Assembly (NCBI GenBank): GCA_050010595.1
Contig: JBEKKS010000013.1
Location: forward strand, 1-64,000
Reading direction: 5' to 3'
DNA from: Palsa-513 sp050010595
GTDB taxonomy: Bacteria > Actinomycetota > Thermoleophilia > Solirubrobacterales > Solirubrobacteraceae
Length of the DNA: 64,000 bases
Under the pieces are notes generated by a model. The model saw only the letters and a program-made list of their open reading frames with translations. It was not told the DNA's origin and searched no databases. Both the position numbers and the translations under genes were made by a program. Positions 33,475-42,201 of the stretch are shown in pieces (positions within the stretch are counted from its first letter, which is position 1; each line of letters opens with the position of its first letter).

Positions 33475-34244
33475 CCTCCACGATCGTGCTCTCGGGACGT
33501 CTCGAGCCGCGCGCGCGGCGGTCGCTGCGCTGGCGCGCGCTCTTGCCGCCGCTCGCCTTCGCGCTCGTCGTGCTCGGGGCCTGGCAGCTGTACGTCGCGG
33601 TCTCGGGAATCAGCGAGGCAGTCCTGCCCTCGCCGCTCGAGGTCGCTCGGGCGCTCCTCGACAACCGCTCGACGCTCGCCGCGGGCGGCTGGACAACGCT
33701 GTCGGAGGTGCTGCTCGGCTACGGCGTCGCGATCGCCTTCGGCGCTGCGATCGCGCTCGCGGTGAGCTTGTCGCGCCTGGCGGAGCGCGCGGTCTACCCG
33801 TCCGCGCTCGTCGTCGTCTGGACCGGCTTCGGGATCGGCTCGAAGGTCGTCGTGATCGCGCTCGTCAGCTTCTTCCCGATCGCCGTCAACGCGATCGACG
33901 GCCTGCGCGCAAGCGACCCGGCGCTGCTCGAGGCGCTCGCGACGCTCGGCGCCGGACGGACGGCGCAGCTGCGCCTCGCGCGTGCTCCTGCGGCGCTGCC
34001 GTACCTCTTCTCGGGTCTGCGCGTCGCCGGCGTGCTGTCGGTGATCGGCGCGGTGTTCGCCGAGTGGGTGGGCTCCTCGTCGGGCCTCGGCTACCTGATC
34101 CTCGAGTACAACAGCCAGGGCGGAGTCGCGACGGCGCCAGAGTTCGCGGCGATCGTCGTGCTCGCGGCGATCGGGATCGTGCTTTTCGCCGCGGTCAGCA
34201 TCGTCGAGCGGCTCGCGCTGCCGTGGTACCGGACCGACGGATGA
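33471..34244 (+). CDS. ABC transporter permease (ThiX/SsuC-like)
   Basis: 257 residues with six hydrophobic helices. The coupling motif is DPALLEALATLGAGRTAQLRLARAPAALP, matching the EAAxxxG loop of BPD_transp_1 permeases. LPSPLEVARALLDN near the start and VFAEWVGSSSGLGYLILEYN near the end are family landmarks. It is the last gene before the tRNA, and the operon is core chromosome lying just outside the island. Confidence 0.9.
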   Translation: MTSTIVLSGRLEPRARRSLRWRALLPPLAFALVVLGAWQLYVAVSGISEAVLPSPLEVARALLDNRSTLAAGGWTTLSEVLLGYGVAIAFGAAIALAVSLSRLAERAVYPSALVVVWTGFGIGSKVVVIALVSFFPIAVNAIDGLRASDPALLEALATLGAGRTAQLRLARAPAALPYLFSGLRVAGVLSVIGAVFAEWVGSSSGLGYLILEYNSQGGVATAPEFAAIVVLAAIGIVLFAAVSIVERLALPWYRTDG

Positions 34245-34305
34245 GCGCCGACGCTGCCGGCCGATCCTCGCGGCTGGCCGTTACGATGACCGCGCCTAAG
34301 CGAGC

Positions 34306-34378
34306 GCCGACGTAGCTCAGCTGGTAGAGCACTTCACTCGTAATGAAGGGGTCCCCGGTTCGAATCCGGGCGTCGGCT
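34306..34378 (+). tRNA. tRNA-Thr (anticodon CGT)
   Basis: 73 nt. The acceptor stem GCCGACG pairs with CGTCGGC, discriminator T. The D-arm is GCTCAGCTGGTAGAGC. The anticodon stem-loop is CTTCA-CTCGTAA-TGAAG with anticodon CGT, which reads ACG (Thr). The T-arm is CCCGGTTCGAATCCGGG. CCA is not encoded. Its 3' half, from the anticodon loop to 5 bp past the discriminator, is duplicated at 48128-48174. The gene is therefore the integration site of the island and has been rebuilt intact by the incoming copy. Confidence 0.96.
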
Positions 34379-34383
34379 TGGGG
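34337..34383 (+). repeat. Direct repeat copy 1 (attL, inside tRNA-Thr)
   Basis: 47 bp, beginning CTCGTAATGAAGG at the anticodon loop and ending CGTCGGCTTGGGG just past the tRNA. Identical base for base to 48128-48174; the flanks differ on both sides. The position inside a tRNA from anticodon loop to 3' end is the standard crossover region for tyrosine recombinases. Confidence 0.93.
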
Positions 34384-34581
34384 TCTACGACATGTTCTTG
34401 AGCGGCGGCATCCTCGCTCGCGACGGTGACCATGTAATCGGGCGCGACCCCGAGCCCGGCTGAACGGATGGCGATCGCCTACCTACGCCGCGTTGGACTG
34501 CCGGCGGCGCGGGTTTGCGGCTGGTCGCTTGGCCACCCCCGTTCCTTGGTCTAGCCGGCCGCTCGAACACCACCTGCGTGG

Positions 34582-36006
34582 CTAGCCGGCGAGTGCCTGG
34601 GCGGCCCGTCCCGGCGTGCGGGTCTCAAGGTCTGCGACGAGCGTCTCGGCGATGTGTGCAGCCTGCGCGCGGATCTCCGGGATCGCGTTACTCTCCAGTA
34701 GTTCGCCCCGACGTGGCGGCCCGAGTGTGAATAGGCGCCTGTGATCAGCGCTTCCAGCGCCGAGCAGAGCTCCGTTGCGCGCGCAGGCAAAGCCGATACC
34801 GAGCTCGTCTGGTCGCGCCAGTCCGCTAGCCAATAATTGACCGATGAACAGATCGGGCACATTCGCGATGTTGCCTGCAGGCCCGGTCGCGTTGATCAGC
34901 CAATCGGCCGTCAGCTCCCGTTGCTCCCCATCTTGCTCGATGCAGACCGCCACGTTCGATGGCGTGGATCGCGCGGCGACAATCCTTGCGCTCGCGACCT
35001 GCAAGCGGCCAAGCGATCGTAGGTTCTCGATCTGAGCGCCGACTGGGGGTGCGAGGCGATGACGATGGAGGTCCCACAGCCACTTGAACTCGCGCAGGAA
35101 CGTCCGGCGATCATCGAGGCTGAGTGCCTGCCACAGGTTTGGAGTGAGCGGCCGCAAAGAGTCAACGACTCCGCGCCACTCTGACGGGTTGGCAAGCAAC
35201 GCGCCGCCGACGGCCTGCAGGACACCAGCGAGGTCGACGACGTCGGTGCCTAGTACCAGCGGTGGCGTTGGCGTCGGGCGCCCCGCGGCTTTGTGGACAC
35301 GCGGCAATTCACCGTGCCGCGAGATCGCGAAGACGGTCGTCCCGCCGATGGTAGCTGTCTGGGCGATGTCGACCGCTGTCAGGCCAGTGCCAACCACGAC
35401 AACGTGCCCGGCACCGCGGATCCGGTCTAGCGACTCCGGATTCCACGGATCGTTGATGACTCGACGGCCGGCCCGTACGGCGGCCAGCCGTGCGGGTAGA
35501 GGGTTGCCGATGGCTACCACAACGGCGTCAGCAGGGATACATCGTCCGCTCCGCAGAGCGACCACCATGTGCCCGTGACTGACCGCGTCGTTTAGCCCAA
35601 CGACTTCGTCTTGCACTAGCTCGACGTCGCCGCCGTCTGCGGGCTCGACCAGCAAGTTGCGCAGGTAAGCACCGTAAAGCTGTCTCGGTAGGTACTCGTG
35701 TTCGCCCGTGGCTCGACCCCGTTCGCGACACCAACGCACCAGGTGATTTGCGTCGTCATCGAACGCACTCATTAGACCTGCCGGTACGTTGAGCAGGTGC
35801 TGGTGATCGCGAGTCGCATACGCGATTCCAGGGCCGTGGCTAGACCGATCGATGAGCACAACTCGCCAGGTCCCGTGTGCGAGCCGCAGCAGGTGTGCCG
35901 CCGTCAGCGTGCCGCTCGCGCCGCCTCCAACGATCGCCAGCGTTTGCCGCGACATGCCGCGACGACGTTTGCCGGCACGATGCGCGATCTCCGTGTTAGC
36001 CGACAT
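34582..36006 (-). CDS. FAD/NAD(P)-binding protein (NAD_binding_9 family)
   Basis: 474 residues from ATG 36006; the frame is open to 36102. The dinucleotide-binding motif is LAIVGGGASGTLTAAHLLR near residue 24, with a second one at HVVVVGTGLTAVDIAQTA near residue 215. Between them GPGIAYATRDHQHLLNVPA is typical of the NAD_binding_9 (PF13454) class, which often sits beside sulfonate or sulfur-oxidation genes. It is probably a flavin-dependent monooxygenase-like or reductase protein. It is transcribed in the same direction as tetR, 46 bp downstream of it. Confidence 0.8.
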   Translation of the reverse strand: MSANTEIAHRAGKRRRGMSRQTLAIVGGGASGTLTAAHLLRLAHGTWRVVLIDRSSHGPGIAYATRDHQHLLNVPAGLMSAFDDDANHLVRWCRERGRATGEHEYLPRQLYGAYLRNLLVEPADGGDVELVQDEVVGLNDAVSHGHMVVALRSGRCIPADAVVVAIGNPLPARLAAVRAGRRVINDPWNPESLDRIRGAGHVVVVGTGLTAVDIAQTATIGGTTVFAISRHGELPRVHKAAGRPTPTPPLVLGTDVVDLAGVLQAVGGALLANPSEWRGVVDSLRPLTPNLWQALSLDDRRTFLREFKWLWDLHRHRLAPPVGAQIENLRSLGRLQVASARIVAARSTPSNVAVCIEQDGEQRELTADWLINATGPAGNIANVPDLFIGQLLASGLARPDELGIGFACARNGALLGAGSADHRRLFTLGPPRRGELLESNAIPEIRAQAAHIAETLVADLETRTPGRAAQALAG

Positions 36007-36052
36007 CACACTCGTCTCTCGTTGCCGAGGCTCGTCGTGACCATCGGCGCTC

Positions 36053-36778
36053 TCAGGGCGTGCGCAGGAGTTGCCCTTCGCGCGGATCAGCGGCCGGTGC
36101 ATCCACGGCTGTGGGCTCGACCAAATCCTTCGGTGGCTCGCCGGGCAGTGGCGTGGCTCTGGGTGAGCGGAGGCCGTCCATTAGGACCGCCACGGTTCGT
36201 TGCCACTGCTGGTCATCGGCGACCAAACCGACGAATGGCACGGCGATGGCTGCCGAGTAACAGAACATCAAGATGTCGCGCCACGTAACATCGGCGCGGA
36301 TTACGTCGTGCTGTTGTGCGCGGAGCGTGAGAGCTTCGCAGGCGTTGCGAAGCCGTGTCAGCGGCGTCAGTATCGGCTCGACAAGCTTGACCTCCGGTCT
36401 CACGATCTCGGACAGGCCGCGGTTGATGACGAGCGAGTGGGTGAGCGCGTTCATGCACGCCGCGAAGGCACGTCCTGGGTCCTCGTCGGTGAGCGCTGCA
36501 TCTAGTTCCGCCTGCACTTCGTTGAACGAGTCGACTACGACGTCAACGATTAGCGCCTGCTTGGACCCAAAGCGGCGGTAGAGCGTGCCTACTCCGACCT
36601 CGGCCCTCGCGGCTATGTCGGCTGCCGATACGTCAAGGCCGTGTTCGGCGACGGCGATCCGGGCCGCCTCTATGAGCCGGAGGCGCTTGCGTCGCGAGTC
36701 GGCACGTTCTCGAATGGGCTGAGCGACCTCGACGGCAGCGGATTGCGCGACGGTCGCCGCGGTTGTTCGTGCTGACAT
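36053..36778 (-). CDS. TetR-family transcriptional regulator
   Basis: 241 residues from ATG 36778; a longer frame to 37189 runs over the operator and the divergent gene, so it is rejected. The HTH is RLRLIEAARIAVAEHGLDVSAADIAARAEVGVGTLYRRFGSK (about residues 32-73), canonical TetR_N. The C-terminal ligand domain resembles the TetR class with a SLVINRGLSEIV helix. It is divergent from the island's substrate-binding gene across a strong palindromic operator, so it very probably controls the transporter operon and itself. Confidence 0.92.
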   Translation of the reverse strand: MSARTTAATVAQSAAVEVAQPIRERADSRRKRLRLIEAARIAVAEHGLDVSAADIAARAEVGVGTLYRRFGSKQALIVDVVVDSFNEVQAELDAALTDEDPGRAFAACMNALTHSLVINRGLSEIVRPEVKLVEPILTPLTRLRNACEALTLRAQQHDVIRADVTWRDILMFCYSAAIAVPFVGLVADDQQWQRTVAVLMDGLRSPRATPLPGEPPKDLVEPTAVDAPAADPREGQLLRTP

Positions 36779-36801
36779 CCGGACGGGACTATAGCCGTCA
36801 A

Positions 36802-36828
36802 TACGGACGATTGTCGTCCGTACGGACG
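36802..36828. promoter_or_regulatory. TetR operator with overlapping palindromes
   Basis: TACGGACGA-TTG-TCGTCCGTA (36802-36822) is a perfect 9-bp-arm inverted repeat. CGTCCGTACGGACG (36815-36828) is a second perfect palindrome sharing the middle half-site. The half-site CGGACG thus occurs three times at regular spacing. The element begins 23 bp upstream of the tetR start, between tetR and the importer genes. Confidence 0.8.
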
Positions 36829-37039
36829 GATGCATTCCGCTCTTTGCTATCGTGCGGCCCATGGCAGATTCTAAACAAAGGCGATGAACAAACTCGTGTT
36901 TATCTGGATGGGCGATACCGCGCTGCGTGCCTGGGGCCGCGAGCTCCCTCCGCAGGTGCGCCGTGACAGAGCCGAGCAGCTGCGCAACTCGGTGATGGGC
37001 ACGCCCACCTCCGCTACCAAAGGCAAGAAAGGAATCCTC

Positions 37040-38188
37040 TTGATAACCATCCGTGCTCGCGCCATGGCGAGCAGGCTCCCGTCGAGACCTGCCGCATTCC
37101 GCAGGCTTCTGGCTGGATTGGGCGTTGCTGTGGCCTCCATCTCGCTCGCCGCGGCGCAGTCCGCAAACGCTGTAGCGACGAGCAAACACATCAATCTGAG
37201 TGGTGTGACGCTGAACCTCGGCGCGATCTTTGCCACCGAGGAGCAGCAGATCGAAGCATCGGGAGTACTCGACGGCGCGCCGTACAAGATTTCGTGGTCC
37301 GTGTTCCCGTCGCCCTCGCCGGTGCTGGCCGCCGTCCAGTCGGGTGCCCTAGACGCCGGAATCAATCTCGGCGACGCCGGCGTTGAGCTCGCAGATGCGA
37401 GCGGTACGCCTTGGACTGCGGCGGACGCGCCAATCAAGGTAATTGGTGTCTATCCCACGGTCCATCCCGACATTGAGACGATCGCGACAACTGCATCCGG
37501 CATCACCAAGCTGTCGCAGATCAAGGGCAAGTCATTCGTCTACGACGTCGGCGGTGACACCGAGGAGGAGTATCTCTTCGATCTCACCTACGAGCATCTC
37601 ACGCCAGCTGACGTCACGCCAATCATCGTCCCGGCTGCAGATCTCGTCTCGACGTTCCAGAGTGGGAACGGCCAGGTCTTTGCCGGTCCGGCGACGTCGT
37701 TCCTGCCACTGATCGACAGTGGCGCGGCCCGAGTGATTAGCACATCGAAGCAGGTCGGCGTCCCAGCGTTGGGTGCCGTGATAGCCAACTCGGCCTCACT
37801 GGCCAATCCCGCTAAGGCGGCGGCGTTGAAGGACTTCATGGGACGCCTCACCGAGTTCTGGGTCTGGTACTCGAAGCACATCTCTCAGGATGCGACGATC
37901 CAAGAGACGGCTGCGGACGTACCGGCGCAGTATTCGACCGCAATCGCTGTCGCCGGCGAGGGCTACCTCGTGCCGATCACGAAGTCCATCGTCACCGAGG
38001 AGCAAACAGCAGCCAACGCGCTTCACACGGCCGGGACGATCGACACCGGCATCAACGTCGCGCCGCTATTTGACACGGCCTTCAACTCCGAGGTCATAGC
38101 GGCTGAGAAGAAGTACGGCGTGCCGCAGGGAGCGCCCAAGCCGAAGGTGACCTCCAAGGCAAAGGGGACGTCAAAGCCGAAGGCGTAG
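37040..38188 (+). CDS. Sulfonate/nitrate-type ABC substrate-binding protein (SsuA-like)
   Basis: About 382 residues from TTG 37040, which has GAAAGGA 6 bp before it; ATG 37064 is the other plausible start. The frame is open back to 36884, but only the later starts give a proper signal peptide (FRRLLAGLGVAVASISLAAAQSANA). The mature domain VTLNLGAIFATEEQQIEASG, WSVFPSPSPVLAAVQSGALDAGINL and GKSFVYDVGG follows the NMT1/SsuA pattern. A Lys/Pro-rich tail ends the protein. There is no lipobox, so it may be secreted free or tethered through its basic tail. Confidence 0.8.
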   Translation: MITIRARAMASRLPSRPAAFRRLLAGLGVAVASISLAAAQSANAVATSKHINLSGVTLNLGAIFATEEQQIEASGVLDGAPYKISWSVFPSPSPVLAAVQSGALDAGINLGDAGVELADASGTPWTAADAPIKVIGVYPTVHPDIETIATTASGITKLSQIKGKSFVYDVGGDTEEEYLFDLTYEHLTPADVTPIIVPAADLVSTFQSGNGQVFAGPATSFLPLIDSGAARVISTSKQVGVPALGAVIANSASLANPAKAAALKDFMGRLTEFWVWYSKHISQDATIQETAADVPAQYSTAIAVAGEGYLVPITKSIVTEEQTAANALHTAGTIDTGINVAPLFDTAFNSEVIAAEKKYGVPQGAPKPKVTSKAKGTSKPKA

Positions 38189-38342
38189 CGCCTCGACGAC
38201 CACCAGCAGTTACGACAAGCACACGGAATGGTGAGCGCGTGTCCGCGATCTGGCATACGCCAGGCGCGGATGGCGCTCACCGCGACCGTGCTGGCTTCGA
38301 CTGGAGAACCATTCTGATGACACCCGACACACACAACCCGTC

Positions 38343-39206
38343 GTGAACGCAGGCGCCTCTCTTGAAGTGCTCGCTTCCGAGGCTGAGTTTCAGGATCTGA
38401 GCCGCTCTGCGGCACGACGCGACGTCTCGTTGCCTTATCTGCGCCGACGTGGCCGTGGGCTTCTGCGAATCGTGCTACCGCTCGCGTTGCTCGTTGTGTG
38501 GGAGATCGGGTCGGCGACCAAGGTCATCTCGGAGGAGACGCTTCCGTCGCCGGCGACCGTCGTCGCCCAGTTCCACCAGCTGATCGCCACAGGCCAGCTA
38601 CAGGCGGCGCTCGGTATATCGCTACGCAGAGCTGCGTTGGGTCTGTTGTTCGGCTTCGCCGTCGGCGCAGGCTTTGGCCTTCTCAACGGGGCGAGCCGTC
38701 TAGGCGAGGAGATCTTCGACTCGACGATGCAAATGTTTCGGATGATTCCGTTCCTGGCGATTATCCCTCTTCTTATCGTCTGGTTCGGGATTGGGGAAAC
38801 CGCGAAGGTCGTCTTGATTGCCTTCGCCTGCGTCTTTCCCGCGTACATCAATACCTATGCGGCCGTGCGCTCAATCGATCCGAAGCTCATCGAGGCGGCC
38901 CGTGTCTTTGGGCTACGCGGCCGCAAGCTGGCGCGCACCGTGATCCTGCCCAACGCGCTGCCCGGCGTTCTCGTCGGCTTGCGCTATTCGATGGGCGTCT
39001 CGATTCTGGCCTTGATCGCCGCTGAAGAGATCAACGCCAATTCCGGCCTCGGGTACCTCGTTTCGGTCGCCCAGACCGCGCTGAACAACAACGTCATCGT
39101 GGCGTTGGTAATCGTCTATGGCGTCTTGGGCTTGCTGATCGACGCGATCGTCCGGGTCCTAGAGGCAGTCCTGCTGCCCTGGCGCCCGAGCGGAGTTCGT
39201 AAGTGA
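38343..39206 (+). CDS. Sulfonate-type ABC permease (SsuC-like)
   Basis: 287 residues, GTG start. Six hydrophobic helices follow a hydrophilic N-terminus of about 40 residues. The EAA loop is DPKLIEAARVFGLRGRKLARTVILPNALP, and the last helix region EEINANSGLGYLVSVAQTALNNN matches SsuC/TauC permeases. It is separated from the binding-protein gene by about 150 bp, which contain no other gene, and overlaps the ATPase start by 4 bp. Confidence 0.9.
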   Translation: MNAGASLEVLASEAEFQDLSRSAARRDVSLPYLRRRGRGLLRIVLPLALLVVWEIGSATKVISEETLPSPATVVAQFHQLIATGQLQAALGISLRRAALGLLFGFAVGAGFGLLNGASRLGEEIFDSTMQMFRMIPFLAIIPLLIVWFGIGETAKVVLIAFACVFPAYINTYAAVRSIDPKLIEAARVFGLRGRKLARTVILPNALPGVLVGLRYSMGVSILALIAAEEINANSGLGYLVSVAQTALNNNVIVALVIVYGVLGLLIDAIVRVLEAVLLPWRPSGVRK

Positions 39207-39976
39207 TGGCTGCTTCACGCCACGACATCGCCGTGACAGTCGCGGAGGCAACCAAGTCGTTTGGCGAGCGCCGCGTCCTCGACCGCTTTGATCTGAATAT
39301 CGCTCAGGGTGAGTTCGTCGCGCTACTCGGCGTCTCCGGCAGCGGCAAGACCACGTTGCTCAAGATCCTCACCGAGCTTGAGCGTGTTGACGACGGCGTG
39401 GTGCGTGTGCCGCGTGCGCGATCGGTGGTCTTCCAGGAGCCGCGCTTGATCCCGTCAATGCGAGTCTGGCGTAACGTCGTCGTCGGTCAGCCAAGAGCGC
39501 AAGCGACACGCGCCGCGGCCGAGTGGGCGCTCGAGGAGGTCGGCCTCGTGAGCCACGCAAACGCGTGGCCGCTGACGCTGTCCGGTGGGGAGGCGCAGCG
39601 CGTTGCCTTGGCCAGGGCGCTCGTGCGCGAGCCGCGGCTGCTGCTGTTGGACGAGCCGTTCGCCTCGCTTGATGCTCTCACCCGCTTACGGATGCAAAGC
39701 CTCGTCACGGAACTGTGTGAGCGACACAACCCGGCGGTGCTGCTGGTCACGCACGACGTAGACGAAGCGATCCTGCTCGCGGATCGGACGGTCGTGTTGA
39801 AGGAAGGAAGGAAGACGCTGGATCTATCGGTCGATCTGCCCAAGCCCCGATCACGCGCGAACGCAGACTTCGAGCGGATCCGTCGCGCTTTGCTCAGTGA
39901 GCTCGGCGTGCCGTCGTTAGAGAGCGACCACGCTGAACCTCGCCTCAGCGTGGCAGGAGCGCAGGAGACAGGATGA
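39203..39976 (+). CDS. Sulfonate-type ABC ATPase (SsuB-like)
   Basis: 257 residues; GTG 39203 or the ATG at 39206 may start it. Walker A is GVSGSGKTTLLK, the Q-loop is VVFQEPRLIPSMRVWRNVV, the signature is TLSGGEAQRVALARALV, Walker B is LLLLDEPFASLD and the H-loop is LLVTHDVDEAILLADR. VFQEPRLxPW-like sequence is the hallmark of SsuB/TauB. It completes the importer SsuA-SsuC-SsuB encoded by the island. Confidence 0.93.
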   Translation: MMAASRHDIAVTVAEATKSFGERRVLDRFDLNIAQGEFVALLGVSGSGKTTLLKILTELERVDDGVVRVPRARSVVFQEPRLIPSMRVWRNVVVGQPRAQATRAAAEWALEEVGLVSHANAWPLTLSGGEAQRVALARALVREPRLLLLDEPFASLDALTRLRMQSLVTELCERHNPAVLLVTHDVDEAILLADRTVVLKEGRKTLDLSVDLPKPRSRANADFERIRRALLSELGVPSLESDHAEPRLSVAGAQETG

Positions 39977-40070
39977 CCTGGTCTGGCGTGCGTTGCGGCG
40001 GACTCGACCACGCGGCGACAACCCGTCGGCGCGCGATCTCGACTGCCGCATTACTGGCAACGCGGTGGCG

Positions 40071-41300
40071 ATGAGCGCAACACCAGTTCACGTCTCGCGC
40101 GACAACAGGCGCCGTCGTGCCGGCGTACCGCCGCTTGTCGACACGGCCTCGGCTGTCGCTGTCGCTGACCGTGTCGCCAATAGCCTGCGCGGCACCGCGG
40201 CGATCAGGGACCAGACACGGCTGCTTCCGACTGACGAGATCAAGGTCGTCACGGATGCAGGGTTATTCGCTGTGTCAGTCCCACAGACGTTTGGCGGCCC
40301 GGGTCTGCCGAGTTCCACGGTAATCGAGGTGTGCAGAGCGCTAGCCAGCGCTGATCCCAGCGTGGCGCAGATCGGCCAGAACCATTTCGCCGCGTTGCAT
40401 GCGATGCCGACGTTTGGGTTTACAACGGCGACCATTGCCCGCGTCTGCGCCGACGTCCGTGACGGGGCACATCTGTCAACTGCGACAGCTGAGCAACGAG
40501 GGCGGGACGCTTTGGCAAACACCTCGACGCTCGAACTCCAGAGCGACGGCTCGTATGTCTTCAATGGCCTTAAATTCTATTCGACGGGCGTCTTCAGCTC
40601 GACCTGGATCTTGGCCACCGGCCGGAACGGCGACGACGCTCAACTGGTCGCGCTGGTTCGGCGTGACGCCCCAGGCGTCGAGGTCCTCGACGATTGGACG
40701 GGCATGGGCCAGCGCGGCACCGGCAGCGGCACCACGCGCTTCACTGATGTCGTTGTCGCCGCCGATCATGTGGCGGCGCTAACGCTTAGCGCCGACCAGC
40801 CCCTGCCGCTATTGGGTCAAACCATCCACGCGGCAATCGAAGTTGGGATCGCCCGCGGTGCCTTCGAGGACGCCGTCGACTTTGCACGCACAAAGGCGCG
40901 ACCATGGATCGACGCTGATGTCGCCAGCGCATCCCAGGATCCGTATGTAACGGCTCGCATTGGTGAGCTCGCCTCGCATTTACACGCCGCGGAGGCGCTG
41001 CTGCGTGAAGCCGCAGCGCAAGTCGATCAGGCCGACGCGGGGCAATCGCATGACGGCTTCACTTCCGCCCGCGTCGCGGTCGCCGAGGCGAAGGCGTTTG
41101 GCGGCGCGGTAGCTCTCGAGATTGGCTCGGCGCTGTTCGACGTTACCGGCAGCCGTGGAGTCCTCGACGAGCACGATCTCGATCGCCACTGGCGCAACAC
41201 GCGAACCCACACGCTGCATGCGCCGAGCAAGTGGACGCATCACCACATCGGCAACTGGATTCTGAATGGCACCCCGCCGCCCCAGAACGGGCACATCTGA
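40071..41300 (+). CDS. SfnC/DszC-like acyl-CoA-dehydrogenase-fold flavoprotein 1
   Basis: 409 residues from ATG 40071. The fold order is that of acyl-CoA dehydrogenases used as monooxygenases (DszC, SfnC): LRGTAAIRDQTRLLPTDEIK, PQTFGGPGLPSSTV, LQSDGSYVFNGLKFYSTGVF, and at the C-terminus DRHWRNTRTHTLHAPSKW, the distinctive HWRNxRTHTLHDP tail of the desulfurisation group. It probably uses reduced FMN and O2. First of six closely packed genes, and 95 bp after ssuB. Confidence 0.88.
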   Translation: MSATPVHVSRDNRRRRAGVPPLVDTASAVAVADRVANSLRGTAAIRDQTRLLPTDEIKVVTDAGLFAVSVPQTFGGPGLPSSTVIEVCRALASADPSVAQIGQNHFAALHAMPTFGFTTATIARVCADVRDGAHLSTATAEQRGRDALANTSTLELQSDGSYVFNGLKFYSTGVFSSTWILATGRNGDDAQLVALVRRDAPGVEVLDDWTGMGQRGTGSGTTRFTDVVVAADHVAALTLSADQPLPLLGQTIHAAIEVGIARGAFEDAVDFARTKARPWIDADVASASQDPYVTARIGELASHLHAAEALLREAAAQVDQADAGQSHDGFTSARVAVAEAKAFGGAVALEIGSALFDVTGSRGVLDEHDLDRHWRNTRTHTLHAPSKWTHHHIGNWILNGTPPPQNGHI

Positions 41301-41391
41301 TGACGCCCGACGCGCGCGCCATGACGGCGATCAATGCGGAGGTTTCGCGTCAGGCGACCAAGATCAACGCAACACATATGGGAGACGTGTA

Positions 41392-42201
41392 ATGGACCTT
41401 CAGCTCGAAGGAAAGCGCGCGATCGTGACGGGCGCGAGCCGCGGCATCGGTTTGGCCGCCGCCGGTCGGCTCGCGGCTGAGGGTGCCGATGTGGTGATCG
41501 CTGCGCGAACGGCTGAGGATCTCGCCGCGGCCGCAAAGTCGATCGCTAACGGCGGCGGGCGAGTGCTTCCGATTGCCGTTGACACCACGAATGACGCCTC
41601 AGTGCGGGCGCTCGTCGATCAGACTGTGCAACAGCTGGGCGGCGTTGACATCCTTGTCAACGCCGCCGCATCGGCCGGCGTCGGCACGAGGCTCCCGCTG
41701 GAGCGGAAGCTGCTCGCGGACACCACTGACGAGGACTTCTGGAGCGACGTAAACACAAAGGTCGTCGGTTACCTCCGCACCGCACGAGCCGTCGCACCGC
41801 ACCTCATCGCGCAGCGCTGGGGACGCATCATCAACGTCAGCGGCCTTGGCGCACGCCAAACCCATTCCATCGTCGGCACGGTACGCAACGTCGGTGTGGC
41901 GGCCCTAACAAAGAACTTGGCCGATGAGCTGGGTCCGTATGGCATCAACGCGACCGTCGTACACCCGGGCGCAACGCTGACCGAGCGAGTCGACGCCGCT
42001 CTCACGAGCCATGCTCAGCTAGAAGGCATCGACCGAGCGGAGCTCGAACGGCGCCTCGCGGAACGAGCGTCGATCGGTCGCATCGTCACGAGCGCCGAGG
42101 TCGCGAACGTGATCGCATTCTTGTCGTCTCCACTGAGCGTTGCCATCACCGGCGACGCCATACCCGTCGGCGGAGGGCAGCGCGGTGTCGTCCACTACTG
42201 A
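41392..42201 (+). CDS. SDR-fold protein lacking the catalytic Tyr-Lys pair
   Basis: 269 residues from ATG 41392. The cofactor-binding TGASRGIGLAAAGRL and the LVNAAASAG motif are intact, and the structural Ser is in INVSGLG. Where YxxxK is expected, the sequence reads HSIVGTVRNVGVAALTK. Aligned on ALTK, Tyr becomes Gly and Lys becomes Asn. NAD(P) binding is likely kept but classical hydride-transfer chemistry is doubtful, so it may be a structural or altered-mechanism partner of the monooxygenases. It overlaps the next gene by 17 bp. Confidence 0.85.
   Translation: MDLQLEGKRAIVTGASRGIGLAAAGRLAAEGADVVIAARTAEDLAAAAKSIANGGGRVLPIAVDTTNDASVRALVDQTVQQLGGVDILVNAAASAGVGTRLPLERKLLADTTDEDFWSDVNTKVVGYLRTARAVAPHLIAQRWGRIINVSGLGARQTHSIVGTVRNVGVAALTKNLADELGPYGINATVVHPGATLTERVDAALTSHAQLEGIDRAELERRLAERASIGRIVTSAEVANVIAFLSSPLSVAITGDAIPVGGGQRGVVHY

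Noticed and set aside
34392..34463. 23-codon frame with ARDGDHVIGRDPEPG, reminiscent of an FHA-domain start
   Set aside because: Only one motif-like phrase; no continuation in any frame. Could be a scrap of a gene cut by integration, but this cannot be supported.
36779..37189. N-terminal extension of the TetR gene to 378 codons
   Set aside because: It crosses the operator and the 5' region of the divergent gene, and contains no domain.
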